From: Diphasiastrum complanatum
Taxonomy: Eukaryota > Streptophyta > Lycopodiopsida > Lycopodiales > Lycopodiaceae
DNA: 64,000 nucleotides
Direction of reading: 5' to 3'
Assembly (NCBI GenBank): GCA_029204225.1
Contig: CM055095.1
Coordinates: forward strand, 25,340,503-25,404,502
Below the pieces are notes generated by a model that saw only the letters and a program-made list of their open reading frames with translations, was not told the origin of the DNA and did no database searches. Position 1 is the stretch's first letter. Each line of letters opens with the position of its first letter. Below are positions 22,301 to 32,739 of this stretch, in pieces. Both the position numbers and the translations under genes were made by a program.

Positions 22301-25087
22301 AGGGCCATTGCACACCAGATGTTTCATCTGTGGTGAAACTGGCCACTTCATGGTTGATTGTCCAGTCAAGACCAAGTACCATGCTGAGTGTCCTGACTAT
22401 ATCAGAAAACACATTTTCAAAGACTGTCCAAAACAACCAACTAAGATCCTACCTACCCGTCACGTCAGTTATGAATCACAATAGGATCTTTACAACAACA
22501 ACACGAGCACCATAGCAACCAACAGTTAAACCTGCTGCTCAATCGAGAAGTTTCTTGTAAACTTCTGCATCACCGTCCAATACACCAGCTCCATAATGTT
22601 CTTGGGATGTCCAAGAATCAATAGATTGGTTGGTTGATTCTTGGACTTCTAACATGCTGTAGATTAGTTCTTGTTTCTTGTTTTCAATTTATGCAAGTGT
22701 AGCTCAATGTTAGTAATGCTTAGGCTCTGATTCAGTTTGTTTTTAGGAGTAGGTAGCTGTAGAATCTACTGAATGTTCATTTGGGCTACACTCTGATCTG
22801 TGAATGAGCGTTCTTGGCTTGCATCTATGTATGAATGTAAGTGCGTTCAAGAGAGTTCGACCCTGAGTAGTCCTCTGACAGGCAGGACAAAAACAATATG
22901 CTACAATGACAATCTATCCCTTCTGCCTGGTTTGGCATCGTAATATCAAGAGCACACATAACGAATGCCCTGAAGCCTGGTAACAGGCAGAATATCAAGC
23001 TTGTAGAAGCTGTAAGCAAGGACCAAAAGAACCGTAGTAAACAGATCCTCTGGATGAGGGGATCTGTAAACATTTGTGTCAACATAGGAAAGCTTTACCT
23101 TGTAAATTATTCCCTCTTTGTTCCTGATACTTTCTTGTTCTCTCTGATCTGCTAAGTTTTAGTGGCTGTTTCTCAAGAATAGACCTGTCACTTGACTTTG
23201 ATGTCCAAAGATTGGGATGCATTTATTCCTCTAATTTGAACTTAATTTGGATCTCATGTTTGATCAAATTACTTACAGAGCTGCCTTCTTCGATTGTTGT
23301 TTACACCCAAACCATAACTGCATATATCCAGCATTTCTAGACACCGTTCTTGGCCTCTTTCAAGTGCATCGTTTTCAGAGGGTGGTGCATTTTAATATGA
23401 GAGCATTAGCATTCACTGGAGAAGATTGGGCTCGCTTTTTGACCACAGTGAAATAACAATAAGATGTCTTGATATTTGGTTGGTGTTATGCTGAGTAACT
23501 CCAAAATATGATATTGCTATGGATCTTGATTATATCCGTGGAATGACTATCTTTAGAGAACCGCTAAAGCTTAGTGGTTGAAGCATTCGGAACCTTTATG
23601 GCATAATACCCTTGACGTATCTGCCGAGAAAGTTGATAATGTGGGCATATGTTCTCCTTTTGTCCTTATTAAGTTTTGGATGATGAAAAAGGATGTTCAT
23701 TCTCATCAATTTTTACCTTCTTGTGAGTATTTCAGCTCAAGACTATATTTCTGTATGACACAGTCCTTGTGGGATATAAAGCATTACCCTTCTTTTTCAG
23801 ATTTTGAAATCTTTGAAATGAACTCTAACATGAACTAGTAGCAAACATCGAATCAGTCTACTGTGTTATAAGGGCTTTTGGGTTTCAATACCAATTTGAA
23901 GATTATCTGACGCAGCAGCATATATCATTCATTATTAGCACATTTCTGCTATTGACTTATTCGATGGCCTTAATAAATTGTAGAGGGTGCAAGCAGAGTA
24001 ACATTGGAAGGGTGAGTAGAATTCTGGTTAATAGTGGCTGATAGTTTGTGAGATTCAATGGATGAATGTGAGTTTTGGACATGCACTTCCTGGAACATCA
24101 TCCTTAGTTGGATCTCAACCAGCACAAGAAAATATTCTGTGACCTGTTTGTCAGGTTGGTAGTGAGTGGTTGATGTGATCCAATTCTCACCGAGCAGAGG
24201 GGAACGCGGTGATAGAGAGTAGTGGGAAGCCTCCAAATGAGCTTCAGGGTTCCATTCTTCTTCTTATTATTTTGCTGAAATATCTAACATAATGTATGCT
24301 CCTGGTTTGATGGTCATGTTGCTTTTCCTAGTTATTTGTGTATCATGCATGGTATGCGTGCAAACTCTCTAGTTTATTTCTAATCTTGTTCCAGGTTCTC
24401 ATCTAACCGCTACCTTTAAGCACTTATGAACAGTTCCAGGAAGTCTGTATATCAAGACTCTGTTTTACTTTGGAAAATTTTGCAGTCATTTATCAAAAGT
24501 GAGATGGGAGTGCCTCTTGCAATGGAGCCTAATTTTGAAGATTTCAGCTGTCAGGTACTTCTATTCTTATTTTTTGTCTCTTTTTTACATCAGCCTTGTG
24601 AACATAGCATCTTGCCTTTCGCAAGGCATTTAGTGGGAGATAATAAAGTTTAAAAGCTCACACTATGCAAGACACCTCTGCTATGATCAAAATGATTGAA
24701 GGGGATTTGTCAAATGTGGGTTCAAAACAAATCTAGGCATATTCAGAGCTGAAAACTTGAGTAGGGATCTGATTACAAATTCTATGGTTTTATCTTGCCA
24801 TATATTATTTGGGAAAAGTTCCCAAGTTGAACTGTTTCGTTGGCATATTGGCAAACATGGATGTGCTGTCCTCTAACTCATGTAGTTGATGCTGCCAGTT
24901 TAAATTTGGTGTGGAAGCACCCCCTCCTCACATGGATGAGGCTCTTAGACCAAAATGCCTTGATGTATGTCCATCTGCAGCTGCCCGAATCCGCACTCAA
25001 ATGATTGGATCATCTGAACAATGTCCTGAGGTTCTCTCTTTCTCTCGGACTGTTAACATACATAGAATTCTAGTATTCCGTTCTTAA
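7076..25087 (+). CDS. D27-like: D27-like carotenoid isomerase family protein, seven exons over 18 kb
   Basis: Seven exons join in frame with GT..AG introns to give 302 codons plus stop: 7076-7348, 7766-7870, 8040-8139, 14804-14895, 15478-15558, 24486-24554, 24899-25087. Residues 1 to about 62 are Ser/Ala-rich without acidic residues, as in a plastid transit peptide. The mature part shows the DWARF27 family pattern: a WLMGPC motif, CKYLEESKC...C...CKLPTQ (a Cys cluster), MEPNFEDFSCQFKFG, and a last Cys pair (KCLDVC). Family members are plastid iron proteins that isomerise carotenoids; D27 itself makes 9-cis-beta-carotene for strigolactone synthesis. The wording of these motifs is closer, from memory, to the D27-LIKE1 branch than to D27, so the substrate is uncertain. 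Introns 3 (6.7 kb) and 5 (8.9 kb) are inflated by gypsy elements. TATAAA at 7041 is very near the start codon. The last 10-20 residues could instead end in a further exon. Confidence 0.9.
7349..7765 (+). repeat. Intron 1 of D27-like: tandem array of 3' splice-site copies
   Basis: A unit of about 50-100 bp recurs across the whole intron. Each copy contains (T)TTGCAGGAAGTAGGATGG or a close variant: near 7423, 7503, 7606, 7672 and 7712. The last copy, at 7760, is the true exon 2 acceptor. Shared flanks are CTATGTGAT and ATATTGAATTCATGAAATGGG. The array therefore grew by duplication of the intron end together with the first 12 bases of exon 2. Confidence 0.85.
7766..7870 (+). CDS. D27-like: D27-like exon 2
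   Basis: It encodes 35 codons, EVGWDSKKEGYDGLIEVSRH to ...HIEEAT. The acceptor is ATTGCAG and the donor GTTTGT, in phase 0. GYDGLIE is the conserved GY(D/E) segment of the family. Confidence 0.85.
8040..8139 (+). CDS. D27-like: D27-like exon 3
   Basis: It encodes RILKSLFPSFLLPLFRRLI and VPLAGGKIAAVMT, a hydrophobic helix pair of the family. The donor is GTATGC. It ends in phase 1, completed by CA of exon 4 to give Ala. Confidence 0.88.
8639..9011 (-). repeat. G1 3' LTR
   Basis: It runs AGTTAC...ATAACT on the plus strand. Termini are the inverted repeat AGTTA/TAACT, not TG...CA. The duplicated TTCTC lies directly outside. Confidence 0.92.
12430..12959 (-). repeat. G1 leader tandem repeats
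   Basis: About seven copies of a 60-110 bp unit occur between the 5' LTR and gag. Each contains the plus-strand phrase GGGCGCTGGACAGCCTCCA or a variant, followed by AAATCGACGAAAGTGATGGG-like sequence. Proline/cysteine-rich ORFs on the minus strand here are shadows of the repeat. Element G2 has a shorter set of the same motif at 19.74-19.97 kb. Confidence 0.8.
12960..13333 (-). repeat. G1 5' LTR
   Basis: It is nearly identical to 8639-9011, with the same AGTTA...TAACT ends. The expected primer site inside it is not recognisable. Confidence 0.92.
13339..14803 (+). other. Rest of D27-like intron 3, nothing recognised
   Basis: This is AT-rich intron sequence with no coding or repeat signal I can name. 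It ends at the exon 4 acceptor TTAACAG. A weak inverted arrangement of GGAAGTCTCC and GGAGACCTTCC lies near 14091-14180. Confidence 0.6.
14804..14895 (+). CDS. D27-like: D27-like exon 4
   Basis: It encodes ARVTQATCQWLMGPCRVN then HVELSDGSLLASG. The WLMGPC motif is the best-known D27 family signature. The acceptor is AACAG and the donor GTATTC; it ends in phase 0. Confidence 0.93.
15478..15558 (+). CDS. D27-like: D27-like exon 5 (Cys cluster)
   Basis: It encodes VLVERCKYLEESKC then ASICVHTCKLPTQ, with four cysteines spaced as in the family and likely to bind iron. Acceptor TATACAG, donor GTTTGT. Intron 4 (14896-15477) holds nothing notable. Confidence 0.93.
15718..16153 (+). mobile_element. 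Isolated gypsy-type LTR (G3) with primer site, in D27-like intron 5
   Basis: A GC-rich block starts TGTCATAATCC (15718) and ends TTGTAACA (16138). It is followed two bases later by TGGTATCAGAGC (16141), the complement of initiator tRNA-Met. That is the layout of a 5' LTR plus primer site. No 3' partner is visible. Leader-like sequence runs to 16677, where element G2 is inserted. The gag at 21.18 kb could be its continuation, but this is inference. Confidence 0.65.
16683..17121 (-). repeat. G2 3' LTR
   Basis: It pairs with 20222-20664 and has the outer end ATTTACGA (AGTTACGA in the partner) and the inner end CCATAACT. It shares GTAATGAGCCAAGTC and several internal blocks with the G1 LTR, so G1 and G2 are related families. 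Confidence 0.88.
18076..18903 (-). repeat. Repeat-built ORF replacing pol in G2
   Basis: This open minus-strand stretch of about 275 codons repeats two short motifs: HSWAL.IPWHDDI and a roughly 26-residue unit, SWAIRLALDIS.VG.LH..IFLW. Further copies of the HSWL.HIAW phrase continue toward 17.5 kb. DNA-level repeats (CCAAGAATGCCAAGGAA-like) underlie it. It is aromatic and hydrophobic and resembles no polyprotein domain I know. Confidence 0.7.
20222..20664 (-). repeat. G2 5' LTR and adjoining primer site
   Basis: On the minus strand it ends TTCGTAACT directly against TGGTATCAGAGC (20210-20221). This fixes the inner border and confirms that the LTR ends in ...TAACT. Confidence 0.9.
20670..21180 (+). 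other. Leader-like sequence before a gypsy gag
   Basis: The sequence contains GGGGAGTAATACCTCCC-type repeats (20775, 20897), GTACCTG repeats (20709-20745) and a run of about 15 T near 21105. It has no ORF of note. It probably belongs to the gag-bearing element downstream. Confidence 0.45.
21181..22500 (+). mobile_element. Ty3/gypsy gag fragment in D27-like intron 5
   Basis: From MDQQKDPEIL the frame shows a retrotransposon gag core: LDLPKFDGSSDPQRFLQIFE, ARDWFFNLD and VRDYIERFKRLKSQV. Near 22.32-22.36 kb it has a zinc knuckle, CFICGETGHFMVDC. It has few breaks. No protease, RT or LTR follows. It may continue the G3 LTR/leader at 15.7-16.7 kb, now split by G2. Confidence 0.85.
22501..24485 (+). 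other. Rest of D27-like intron 5
   Basis: I see no gene in this stretch. It includes a perfect 13-bp stem hairpin at 22609-22646. Short ORFs at 23.25 and 23.58 kb show no known motif. It ends at the exon 6 acceptor TTTTGCAG. Confidence 0.6.
22609..22646. repeat. Perfect hairpin, 13-bp stem and 12-nt loop
   Basis: GTCCAAGAATCAA (22609-22621) is followed by 12 bases and then its exact complement TTGATTCTTGGAC (22634-22646). It is intronic. Confidence 0.9.
24486..24554 (+). CDS. D27-like: D27-like exon 6
   Basis: It encodes SFIKSEMGVPLAMEPNF then EDFSCQ, with acceptor TTTTGCAG and donor GTACTT, phase 0. The MEPNFED.SC motif is strongly conserved in the family. Confidence 0.93.
24899..25087 (+). 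CDS. D27-like: D27-like exon 7 and stop
   Basis: It encodes FKFGVEAPP..DEALRPKCLD VCPSAAARIR and then a less conserved tail to TAA at 25085. A possible donor, GAG|GTTCTC, at 25030 means the tail after ...SEQCPE might instead be intron, with a further exon outside what I can recognise. Confidence 0.85.
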   Translation, partial: FKFGVEAPPPHMDEALRPKCLDVCPSAAARIRTQMIGSSEQCPEVLSFSRTVNIHRILVFRS

Positions 25088-25733
25088 AGCATAGTTCAGG
25101 AAAATATTTCTTACCAGGGAAACTTGGATTCCTGGGAAAAAAGAAGCGAGTACAGAAAATGTGGAAATGCCATGTTGTCACAAAAGTAAACTAGCACAAT
25201 TTCATTATAATAGTGCATGTGGAAGAGAGGATGAAAGTGATCGATGCTGAAAGAAGAGCAATCTTGTTTAAATAGAGTTAGTAAGAGTCTTCAAAATGGT
25301 CAAAAAATGTCAAACTTGGTTTGCAAACAAGTATTGCCCTTTTATAGGGGGAATATGCCATTTGATAGGGGGACTGTATTTCCCCAGATGAGGAAACATT
25401 TTCCTGGTGTAGAGAATATTCCCCCCGCTTAACGTTTTATTGAAGGCTTTACCCACTTGGGAAAAGGTGGAGTTGGGGTATATGTTGCCCCATAATCATA
25501 ATTGGTTAGAAAGCTTGCTTGTTTAGTCTTGAAGGAAAGTCCAAGAGGCAGTTCCACTTTGGGAGGTCAAAGGTCCTAGTGTAGTTTGTGATTGCATTTA
25601 ATAATTGCAGATTGGTTTTTTGTTATCATGTAACTATTTTATCCGGTTCTGCAGGTTTCCCTCAGATTTTGAAATTCTTCAGGTGTACATAATTGAAAGT
25701 GGACTTAGATCTTCCACAAATGCCAATTGGACA

Positions 25734-25736
<3 letters not shown>

Positions 25737-25783
<47 letters not shown>
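25737..25783. repeat. (CT)n microsatellite, about 23 units
   Basis: A pure CT run lies 650 bp downstream of the D27-like stop codon. The leucine/serine ORF across it is a repeat artefact. Confidence 0.97.
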
Positions 25784-25786
<3 letters not shown>

Positions 25787-26242
25787 TGATTTTCTTACTT
25801 TTAGTGATAAGCTTAAGATAGTAGATTTATCACAGTGGTATCAAGCACCTAGCTTGAGGAAGAATGAATTTCTCATGACAAGGCATTGGAGATGAAGACA
25901 AAGGAAAGAAGAAGAGGATTGTAATGCTCAAACTATCCTTAATAGTGGATCAGGCATCAACATAATGGCTTTGTCACTAGCAAAGTCATGGGGATTTAAG
26001 ACCTTGATCAGCCATGTTACAAACTTCGTTGCCTTGCAAAAGGCAAAGCTATGTGTTGATCAATGAAGATCATTAACACGATGACATTTTATACTCTCTT
26101 TGTTGTAGTGTTGTAGCATCTGTTTTTGTTTTGCATGTGATGGAGCGTTCAATGGGACCACCATCTTTCTTCATAGGCCACCTCAATGGGGAAATTTGTT
26201 CCTCTCACTTCAGCCACTTATAGGTTGAAGCAGATGGCAAGC

Positions 26243-26574
26243 CCATTTTAGCAGACACAACATTCTCTGCACTAATTGATGTGTTTTTCATGGCTCTTAA
26301 TGTGCAAGAGCCATGCAGTCATGTAACATGGTTTGCTATGACAGTCTGCAATTTTTGTGCATAGTTCTTTTGTTTTCTCTGGTTTAGATGTGTACATGTG
26401 AGGTTCCATTTTAACAGACACAACATTTCATGCACTAATCGATGTGTTTTTCATGGCTCTTAATGTGCAAGAGCCATGCAGTCATGTAACATGGCTTGCT
26501 ATGACAGTCTGCAATTTTTATGGATAGTTCTTTTGTCTTCTTTGGTTGTAGATGTGTGTGTACATGTGAGGTTT
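26243..26574. repeat. 163-bp tandem duplication carrying a hairpin in each copy
   Basis: The copies start at 26243 and 26406. Each contains a perfect inverted repeat, CATGGCTCTT, 7 bases, AAGAGCCATG (26289-26315 and 26452-26478). The copies differ at about ten positions. Confidence 0.85.
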
Positions 26575-29060
26575 CTTGTTGTGAGTGAGCTAAGTTCTTA
26601 CATGCTCTACAATGCCAATTCTTTAGCAAAACAACACAACATTCATTCAGTGCATTTTTGTGACTACCTTAGGTATAGTCTTGTGATCTCTTTTTGTACA
26701 TACGAATTGAGAAAGACAACCCCTTCGTAGGGGGTTAAGGGTAAGGGTCATACCTTCAGCAAGGTTCATAGGCTCTCACCAAGGGTTTTGTTTTTGTAGT
26801 CCTAAGTTTTCAAACCTTAATTATTCAACTTTAAATACCTCTTCCACAAGCCTCAGATTGTGAAGCTCTAAAAAGCAACATTGTTTTTGTGTCACGCTCT
26901 TATTAATTATTGTATGCATGACTAGTTTTGGCTCATTGTTCTAGCATTCGTAGACCCTAATGACCTTGTTACGAGAATTTTCACTACATTTGGTGTTAAA
27001 AATCTCCATTTTGAGACCTTAGATTTTAGCACCACAAAGGGCAAAGTTGTTTGTTTTTTATGCTTAGGTAATGGATCTGTCCAGTTTTGCTCACTTCATG
27101 AAGTGGCCTGATTTGGGCTTGACACTATTGCTCATATTTTATAAACTTTTTTTTGTGGAAATGTTGATCATTTAAAGTTAGATTGACATGTCATAGCAAG
27201 CACAGTTGCTGATTCGTCAATGTCTACTTATTGGCAAACACCGATCTGACAACTTTTTAAATTGGCCTTCTATAGGCCGTGTGCTTGTCATTTCCTACTT
27301 GTTAGTTTCTAGTGAGACTTGCCTCACAATAGCATCAATCACACATGGTCATTCTCCATATTGATAGTCTCTTATTACATCTTTGATGGTGTTGCTCAAA
27401 TGCATGCTTAATTTTGGGCACTCACATTGTGACAATTACTTCAATAATTTAGATGGTTTGAAATGTGACATGAAGCTAACAACTCTTGAAAAGAATGTGG
27501 TTCCTAAACTATCAACAAAAATGAAGGTTGTACACCTTCTTACATTGAGCACTTGCATAAAGAAGTTGGAAGCTCAAGCTTCATGAAGTATTTGCCACTA
27601 GAATGGCAAGGTGGTTCAACAATGGTTATTAAAGTGTCAATTGCATTTTGAAATGCTAGACCCTATCGAAAGCAATAAAAATTGTATATGTCGCCTCCTT
27701 AAGGATACTACCTTGTTGTGGTGGCAACGTTGTCTTAGAGCGATTTAAGGTGTTACAACAAGAGAAACTTTTCGGTTGTGATAACTTGAATAAATAAGAC
27801 CCTTACTTACATTCCATGTTTCTAAATTTACATCACTTATATTAGATAATGAAGATATGTGCAAAATATAATAGTTATATGATTTTGATGTGTCAAATCG
27901 TTGGCCTCACATCTAATTGATGCACTCAAGTAAGATCCACCTCATTTACAAGCGACCAATTTGTTGAGTGCATAATGGATTTTATACGTCTTCCCTTTTG
28001 ATTCAATTAGAGTAAGCTACTTCAAATGCTTTCAATTGTAACAATTCTCAAGAAGTGTTTATTAACAATGTTAAGCATTTTAATGACTGAACTACATTTA
28101 ACATTAAGACCCCTTGCATTATTCCAAAATTCCTTATTTCGTATCATAATCATACCTCTAGTTCCTAGTGCTCGAGCAACTCATCTTCCAAGGAAGGTAT
28201 TTTGTGCCTCTCAAAGAAATCTACCAAGGCCTCTACATCTAGTTATCAAGAGGGCCTCTCTACAATTTGTCAAGGTAACCACCACTAGTTTGAGTTTCCC
28301 AATTAAGAAGAACAAAAACCACTAGAATTGCAATATTGGGACCTATGAGTCTATTGAGTACTTTGAATGGGTTCTTACTCAATATAAGGGACCTAAGTAA
28401 ACAGGGAAGGACATGAAATCTTATGCAATCCATGACATGGTTGATGGATCATCTACTACATTGGACACTTCCATGTTTTTCCTCCAAGGTTCTATCCAAA
28501 GAACATGTATCTATTTACCGAATGGTGAATATTTTCATAGAAGTATCTTTGGTCAAGTTATGTCTCAATGTCACAATAAAACTGAATATGAATTCACACT
28601 CGTATACAATTGAGTTGGCAAATGAATTGAGTTTTGCATGTAATTAGATTGTTCAAATTTTTATTTATTTATTTCAGACTTATATGTATCAAAATGATTT
28701 TCAAACTATGCCGAGATTTTGATAATGTGACATTATATAGGGATAATTTTGGCTCTTCACTGTGATATCAACTTCAAAAGGCATGTTGTTTAATTTACAC
28801 AAGCTAGTTTGCACAATTACCACTTGTAAATGACTTTGAGGCCATGTTGTGGGATGTCACACATGCCAAAAGCATAGGATACGTTATTCTAAGTCAAATC
28901 ATTAACCTAGCTTTGGAATGGTACCTTTGGGATATGTCCAAAGAGTGCATAGATAGGGTAGAGAAAAAGTAGGAGCTAAAAATAGCATTTTTCTCATTAT
29001 TTTTGATCTCGAGACATTGACCCTTAATAGGGTGAATCAAGTGGATCTTCAGGTTAGATG

Positions 29061-30300
29061 TTAGGGTTAGGGTTTCAGGAACAGTACACAGGCAGCAGCA
29101 GGCCGTAATTTCACACGTGTGAAGAGTTTTGGAGCTAATTCATGGAGTTCAAGCCAAGATAAGCTAGGAATCAATGCATTGATTAGTAATCTAGCTTCTA
29201 GATCTTGTTTGGATCTCAAGTAGGCACTTTCTCCATCATTTCTAGGATCAAATGGGATTATTTTGTTGCATTTTTAACATGGTATTAGAGCCATTCCAAG
29301 AAATGAGCTTCACTTCATGCTAGAATCATAGATTTTGATGCAATTCAAGCATTGATTGCTATCTAGACATAATCTATGAGTAGTACCTTCAATTCTTGAT
29401 CAATTTGAGTGAAGATGGATCTAATGGTTTTTGATTTATAGGCTTTTTAGCTTCAAAATCTGAGTTGTGGTCATCTCTTATCAATTGGATCAAAGTAGCA
29501 ACAAGTATTTTGCACTTTCATCATATTGATGCTACTCGATTTGTGGAGTCTATCACAAGGAATAGTTTTCAATCAATCAAAAGGAAGATAGATCCTTATC
29601 TTTGGTACTGTAATAGGTTGTTCTTAGACTTATTGAGGCCTTAGAAATTCAATTTTGGGATCAGCCCAAAGACTTTGATAAGTGCTCATCAAGGAATGCA
29701 ATTCTAGTCAAGATTGTGTTCAATTTTTGCTTGATTTGTGAGATAGTTTGGATTGATTATTGCATGACGATTCAACCTGATCTTGTAGGAATGATTTGAA
29801 AAGGCATTTATGTGCATATGATTCCTTTTGGTTCAGGTTAGGTGAATCTTATATCCTTGTGAAGTCGAGATCAAGGAGGGGGCAATTCTAGATCCAATTT
29901 TTTATGCAAATTCAAGCTAGTTTCCATTCTTGTTGACATTCATAGATTTGATTTGGCTTAAGATCAGGTAAGATCTTATTGAGAGGTCAAGTTTTAAGCT
30001 TTCTCAAGTCCCTAGGTAGTGGGATAGTTAGTCTTTCAATCATTTATATTTTGCATCTATTCTTGTGATCAAGATCTTGTTTAAAGATAGATGGCTTCAA
30101 TGAATGCATATCTTTTGCAAGGGTGCTGCATTCAAGAAGAATCAAGTCAAAGGTGAAGATCAAGAAGGATCTTCAAGTCCAAGCTCGATCAAGCCAAAGA
30201 AGGATAAGTCAAAGATCAAATGCTACTTTTTTGGCAAGACAGGGCACTATGCCTCGGAGTGCTTCAAGAAGAAGCAATCTCAAAGTAAAGCAAACCTAGG
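29061..30300 (+). mobile_element. Ty1/copia fragment: LTR end, primer site, leader, gag knuckle
   Basis: LTR-like sequence ends TTTTTAACA (29279), followed by the primer site TGGTATTAGAGCC (29280-29292). A leader of about 800 bp follows. A plus-strand gag C-terminal piece with a zinc-knuckle-like CYFFGKTGHYASEC lies at about 30.2 kb. The fragment then abuts an oppositely oriented gag near 30.3 kb. It carries CACACGTGTG at 29112. It is broken and old. Confidence 0.75.
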
Positions 30301-32349
30301 CCAAGAGGAAGCTCTCCATCATAAATCTCTCTCCAATGGAAGCGAGCTCCCTATTTAGAGACTTGATTATGAGTACATAATCCTGTGCACTCTCCTCACT
30401 TCTCCTCATGCTTTGCAAAATTTGATTTCTAAGCTTAAGTACTCTAGAAGTGTTGCTTGATTCATAGATTGATTTTAAAGACTCCCAAGCCTCTTTAGCA
30501 CTAGTACATGCTGATACTTCTCTCAACAAATTATTGCTCACATTCATCTTCACACAATACAGTGCAACTCTAGATCTCTTCTTGTATTTAGCTAACTCAT
30601 GTGCACCTATAGGTTCATCTTCATGCTCAATCAAGAACTCATAAAGGTCTTGGAGCACCCAGAAGTGACTCCATCCTAACCTTCCAAATAACATAATTAG
30701 TAGAATTCAATCTCTCACTAGTTTTTAGAAGGTATGCTCCAATAGATCCCATCTTACTAGTGAATTTTACACACAAGAAATAGATTTGATTGACTTGTAA
30801 CTCACAAAGGTCTCACACTTGTAGTGTTTCATTCAAATTTGATTTCTAATCCAACAAATGGACTTATAATCACAGTTCTATCACTCCCTCACTGAGTTGG
30901 AATGAAGATAAGATGACGTGAAATCTACTTACAATCAAATCTTGCCAATTTTTCACTCTATTGACTACTCTTGAGAAAATCAATGAACACAATGTAGATT
31001 GAACTTTGATCCTCCCTCAGTTCTTTTCCAGAATTTTCCCACTATAAACTTATTTGAAATGCACAAATATTCAAGTAGCAAGATCCCCTTGATCTTGATT
31101 CAAAAGAACTTTTTGGAAGGATCCTACAAAACAGTGCTCAAGAAAATTGGTTTTGATTTGGATCTAAAAATTCACAAAGGTTTCACTTGGTCTTGATCAC
31201 CTCAAATTTGACTTCTAGCCCTCTCTTTGGACTTCTAGTCATAGTTCTTACACTCCCTCACAAAGATGAAATGAAGATTAGATGAGATTCTATCAAAGAC
31301 TTATCAAATCCTACCAATTTTCACCATTTTTGGACAAAAACATGACTAAATCTCCCTCACACTTTTTGATGTACTTCAAGACCTGTAAAACAAGTTTAGA
31401 GGACCTGATTTCAGCCTAGATTAATTAGATCTCATGACCCCATGTCAAAACTAATCAATGGCACTCAATCTTGGTAGCTTGTCCTAAGATTTCCACCAAA
31501 AATTACATCAACAACTTACAAATTAAATTTCTTTGGTTCAAATGAATTCCATGCATTAAATGCAGGTTCAAAGGTTTCCACACGTGTGAAAAGTACATTA
31601 TTTGCTTTTGATCAATGGTTAATGCTCTTGTACTTGGCTCTGATACCATGTGAAAGTACTGTACTTTAGGACCATAAATGGATCTACAAAAGATCCACAA
31701 GGGTGGTTGGATGCTTGCTTAACAATCTATCAAAAAACTAGACACAAAAAAGTTGATCTAGATTGGCAATTTGACAAACAACAAGCATTAACAATCAACG
31801 ACATTGATCAACAATGAAATCCGAGCCCACACGTGCAAGACACAGCCTAATGTATGGCCTATAGACTGAGAATGAAGTAGAAATCAATTTGGTTTCATTT
31901 GGATCACAAAAACTTAGTGTACATAGTGAACTAGCTTGAGATTGCCAATGAGCTCCAAAAATATTCTATCTTCTCACTATGGGAGCTTGGAATACATAGC
32001 AAATTCGACTTCCTTTGTGAAGTTAGGTGGATTTCCAGCATGTAATAAGGAAGTTAACTCAACCTTTTTGCCCTAAAATGAAACCCTAGTCTATTTCCTA
32101 GTGTCATGCTTGGTAGATAGCTAGTTGGTCAATTTTCACCTTAAATCTAGGATTTAGGTCCTATAAACTAGGAATCACTACCAAAATGACATGACCAACC
32201 CTATGGACTTGAACTAACCTATATTAGGAGTGGATTTCCATGTGGCATCTTGGCCTCACATGTGTGGAATCCACTTATGTACAAAATTTACATTATATTA
32301 CATGGTTTTTGATGAAGCTAGATTTGCCAATTTTTGGCAATTCTTCACA
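30296..32349 (-). mobile_element. Ty1/copia fragment: 5' LTR, leader and gag start, minus strand
   Basis: The 701-bp LTR (31649-32349) ends on the minus strand ...CTTTCACA against the primer site (complement of TGGTATCAGAGCC, 31636-31648). A leader of about 900 bp leads to a gag core at 30.30-30.75 kb (YKKRSRVALYCVKMNVSNN, SAKEAWESLKSIYESSNTSR). The rest is missing, and the fragment joins the plus-strand piece at about 30.3 kb. It is truncated, with a small number of breaks. Confidence 0.85.
31649..32349 (-). repeat. Copia LTR, left arm of a 700-bp inverted pair
   Basis: It matches 36630-37331 in reverse complement along its full length, with scattered differences. On the minus strand it starts TGTGAAGAATTGCC and includes the palindrome GCCAAAAATTGGC 10 bp from the end. 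Confidence 0.88.
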
Positions 32350-32739
32350 AATTGAGCCTAGTGCATAGGTTTTTCTTGATGGATTTAGATCATATAATGA
32401 TGAGAACACATGTCATTAGTAATGTTACATATAGTGTATATTTGATATTAAGATACAATTTCAATTCTTACAAAGAGAGAAATCACGATCTTACATGGAG
32501 TAAAAGTCAGATCCCGAAAATAGTATGTTATTTATTATCTCAAAAGTAGGTCCCACCTCATCATGTGCGTAAAATTCGAGGTGATGGACCATCTTAGGGT
32601 CTATATGTTAAATTTAGGCTTGCAGTAAGAGGGTAAAAGCCCTAAAATTTAGATCAAGAGTGAACATCCACGAATACCAAATGACTCTTCATTATCTTTA
32701 TCAAGAGAGCTTGAGTTTTTCTACTTTCAATACATTGTT

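Larger units (their letters stand above)
25088..29060. other. Downstream intergenic DNA, mostly unrecognised
   Basis: No gene is supported. Around 25.92-25.99 kb a phrase reading NSGSGINIMALSLAKSWGFK recalls the aspartic protease region of gypsy elements, but it is too short to call. The region holds a CT microsatellite and a tandem duplication, annotated separately. Other ORFs are short and featureless. Confidence 0.5.

Noticed and set aside
25920-25990. Possible gypsy protease remnant
   Set aside because: Only about 20 residues look right and nothing adjoining supports it; mentioned under the intergenic entry only.
29064-29082. Telomere-like TTAGGGTTAGGGTTT
   Set aside because: Only two units inside a copia LTR; too short for an interstitial telomere tract.
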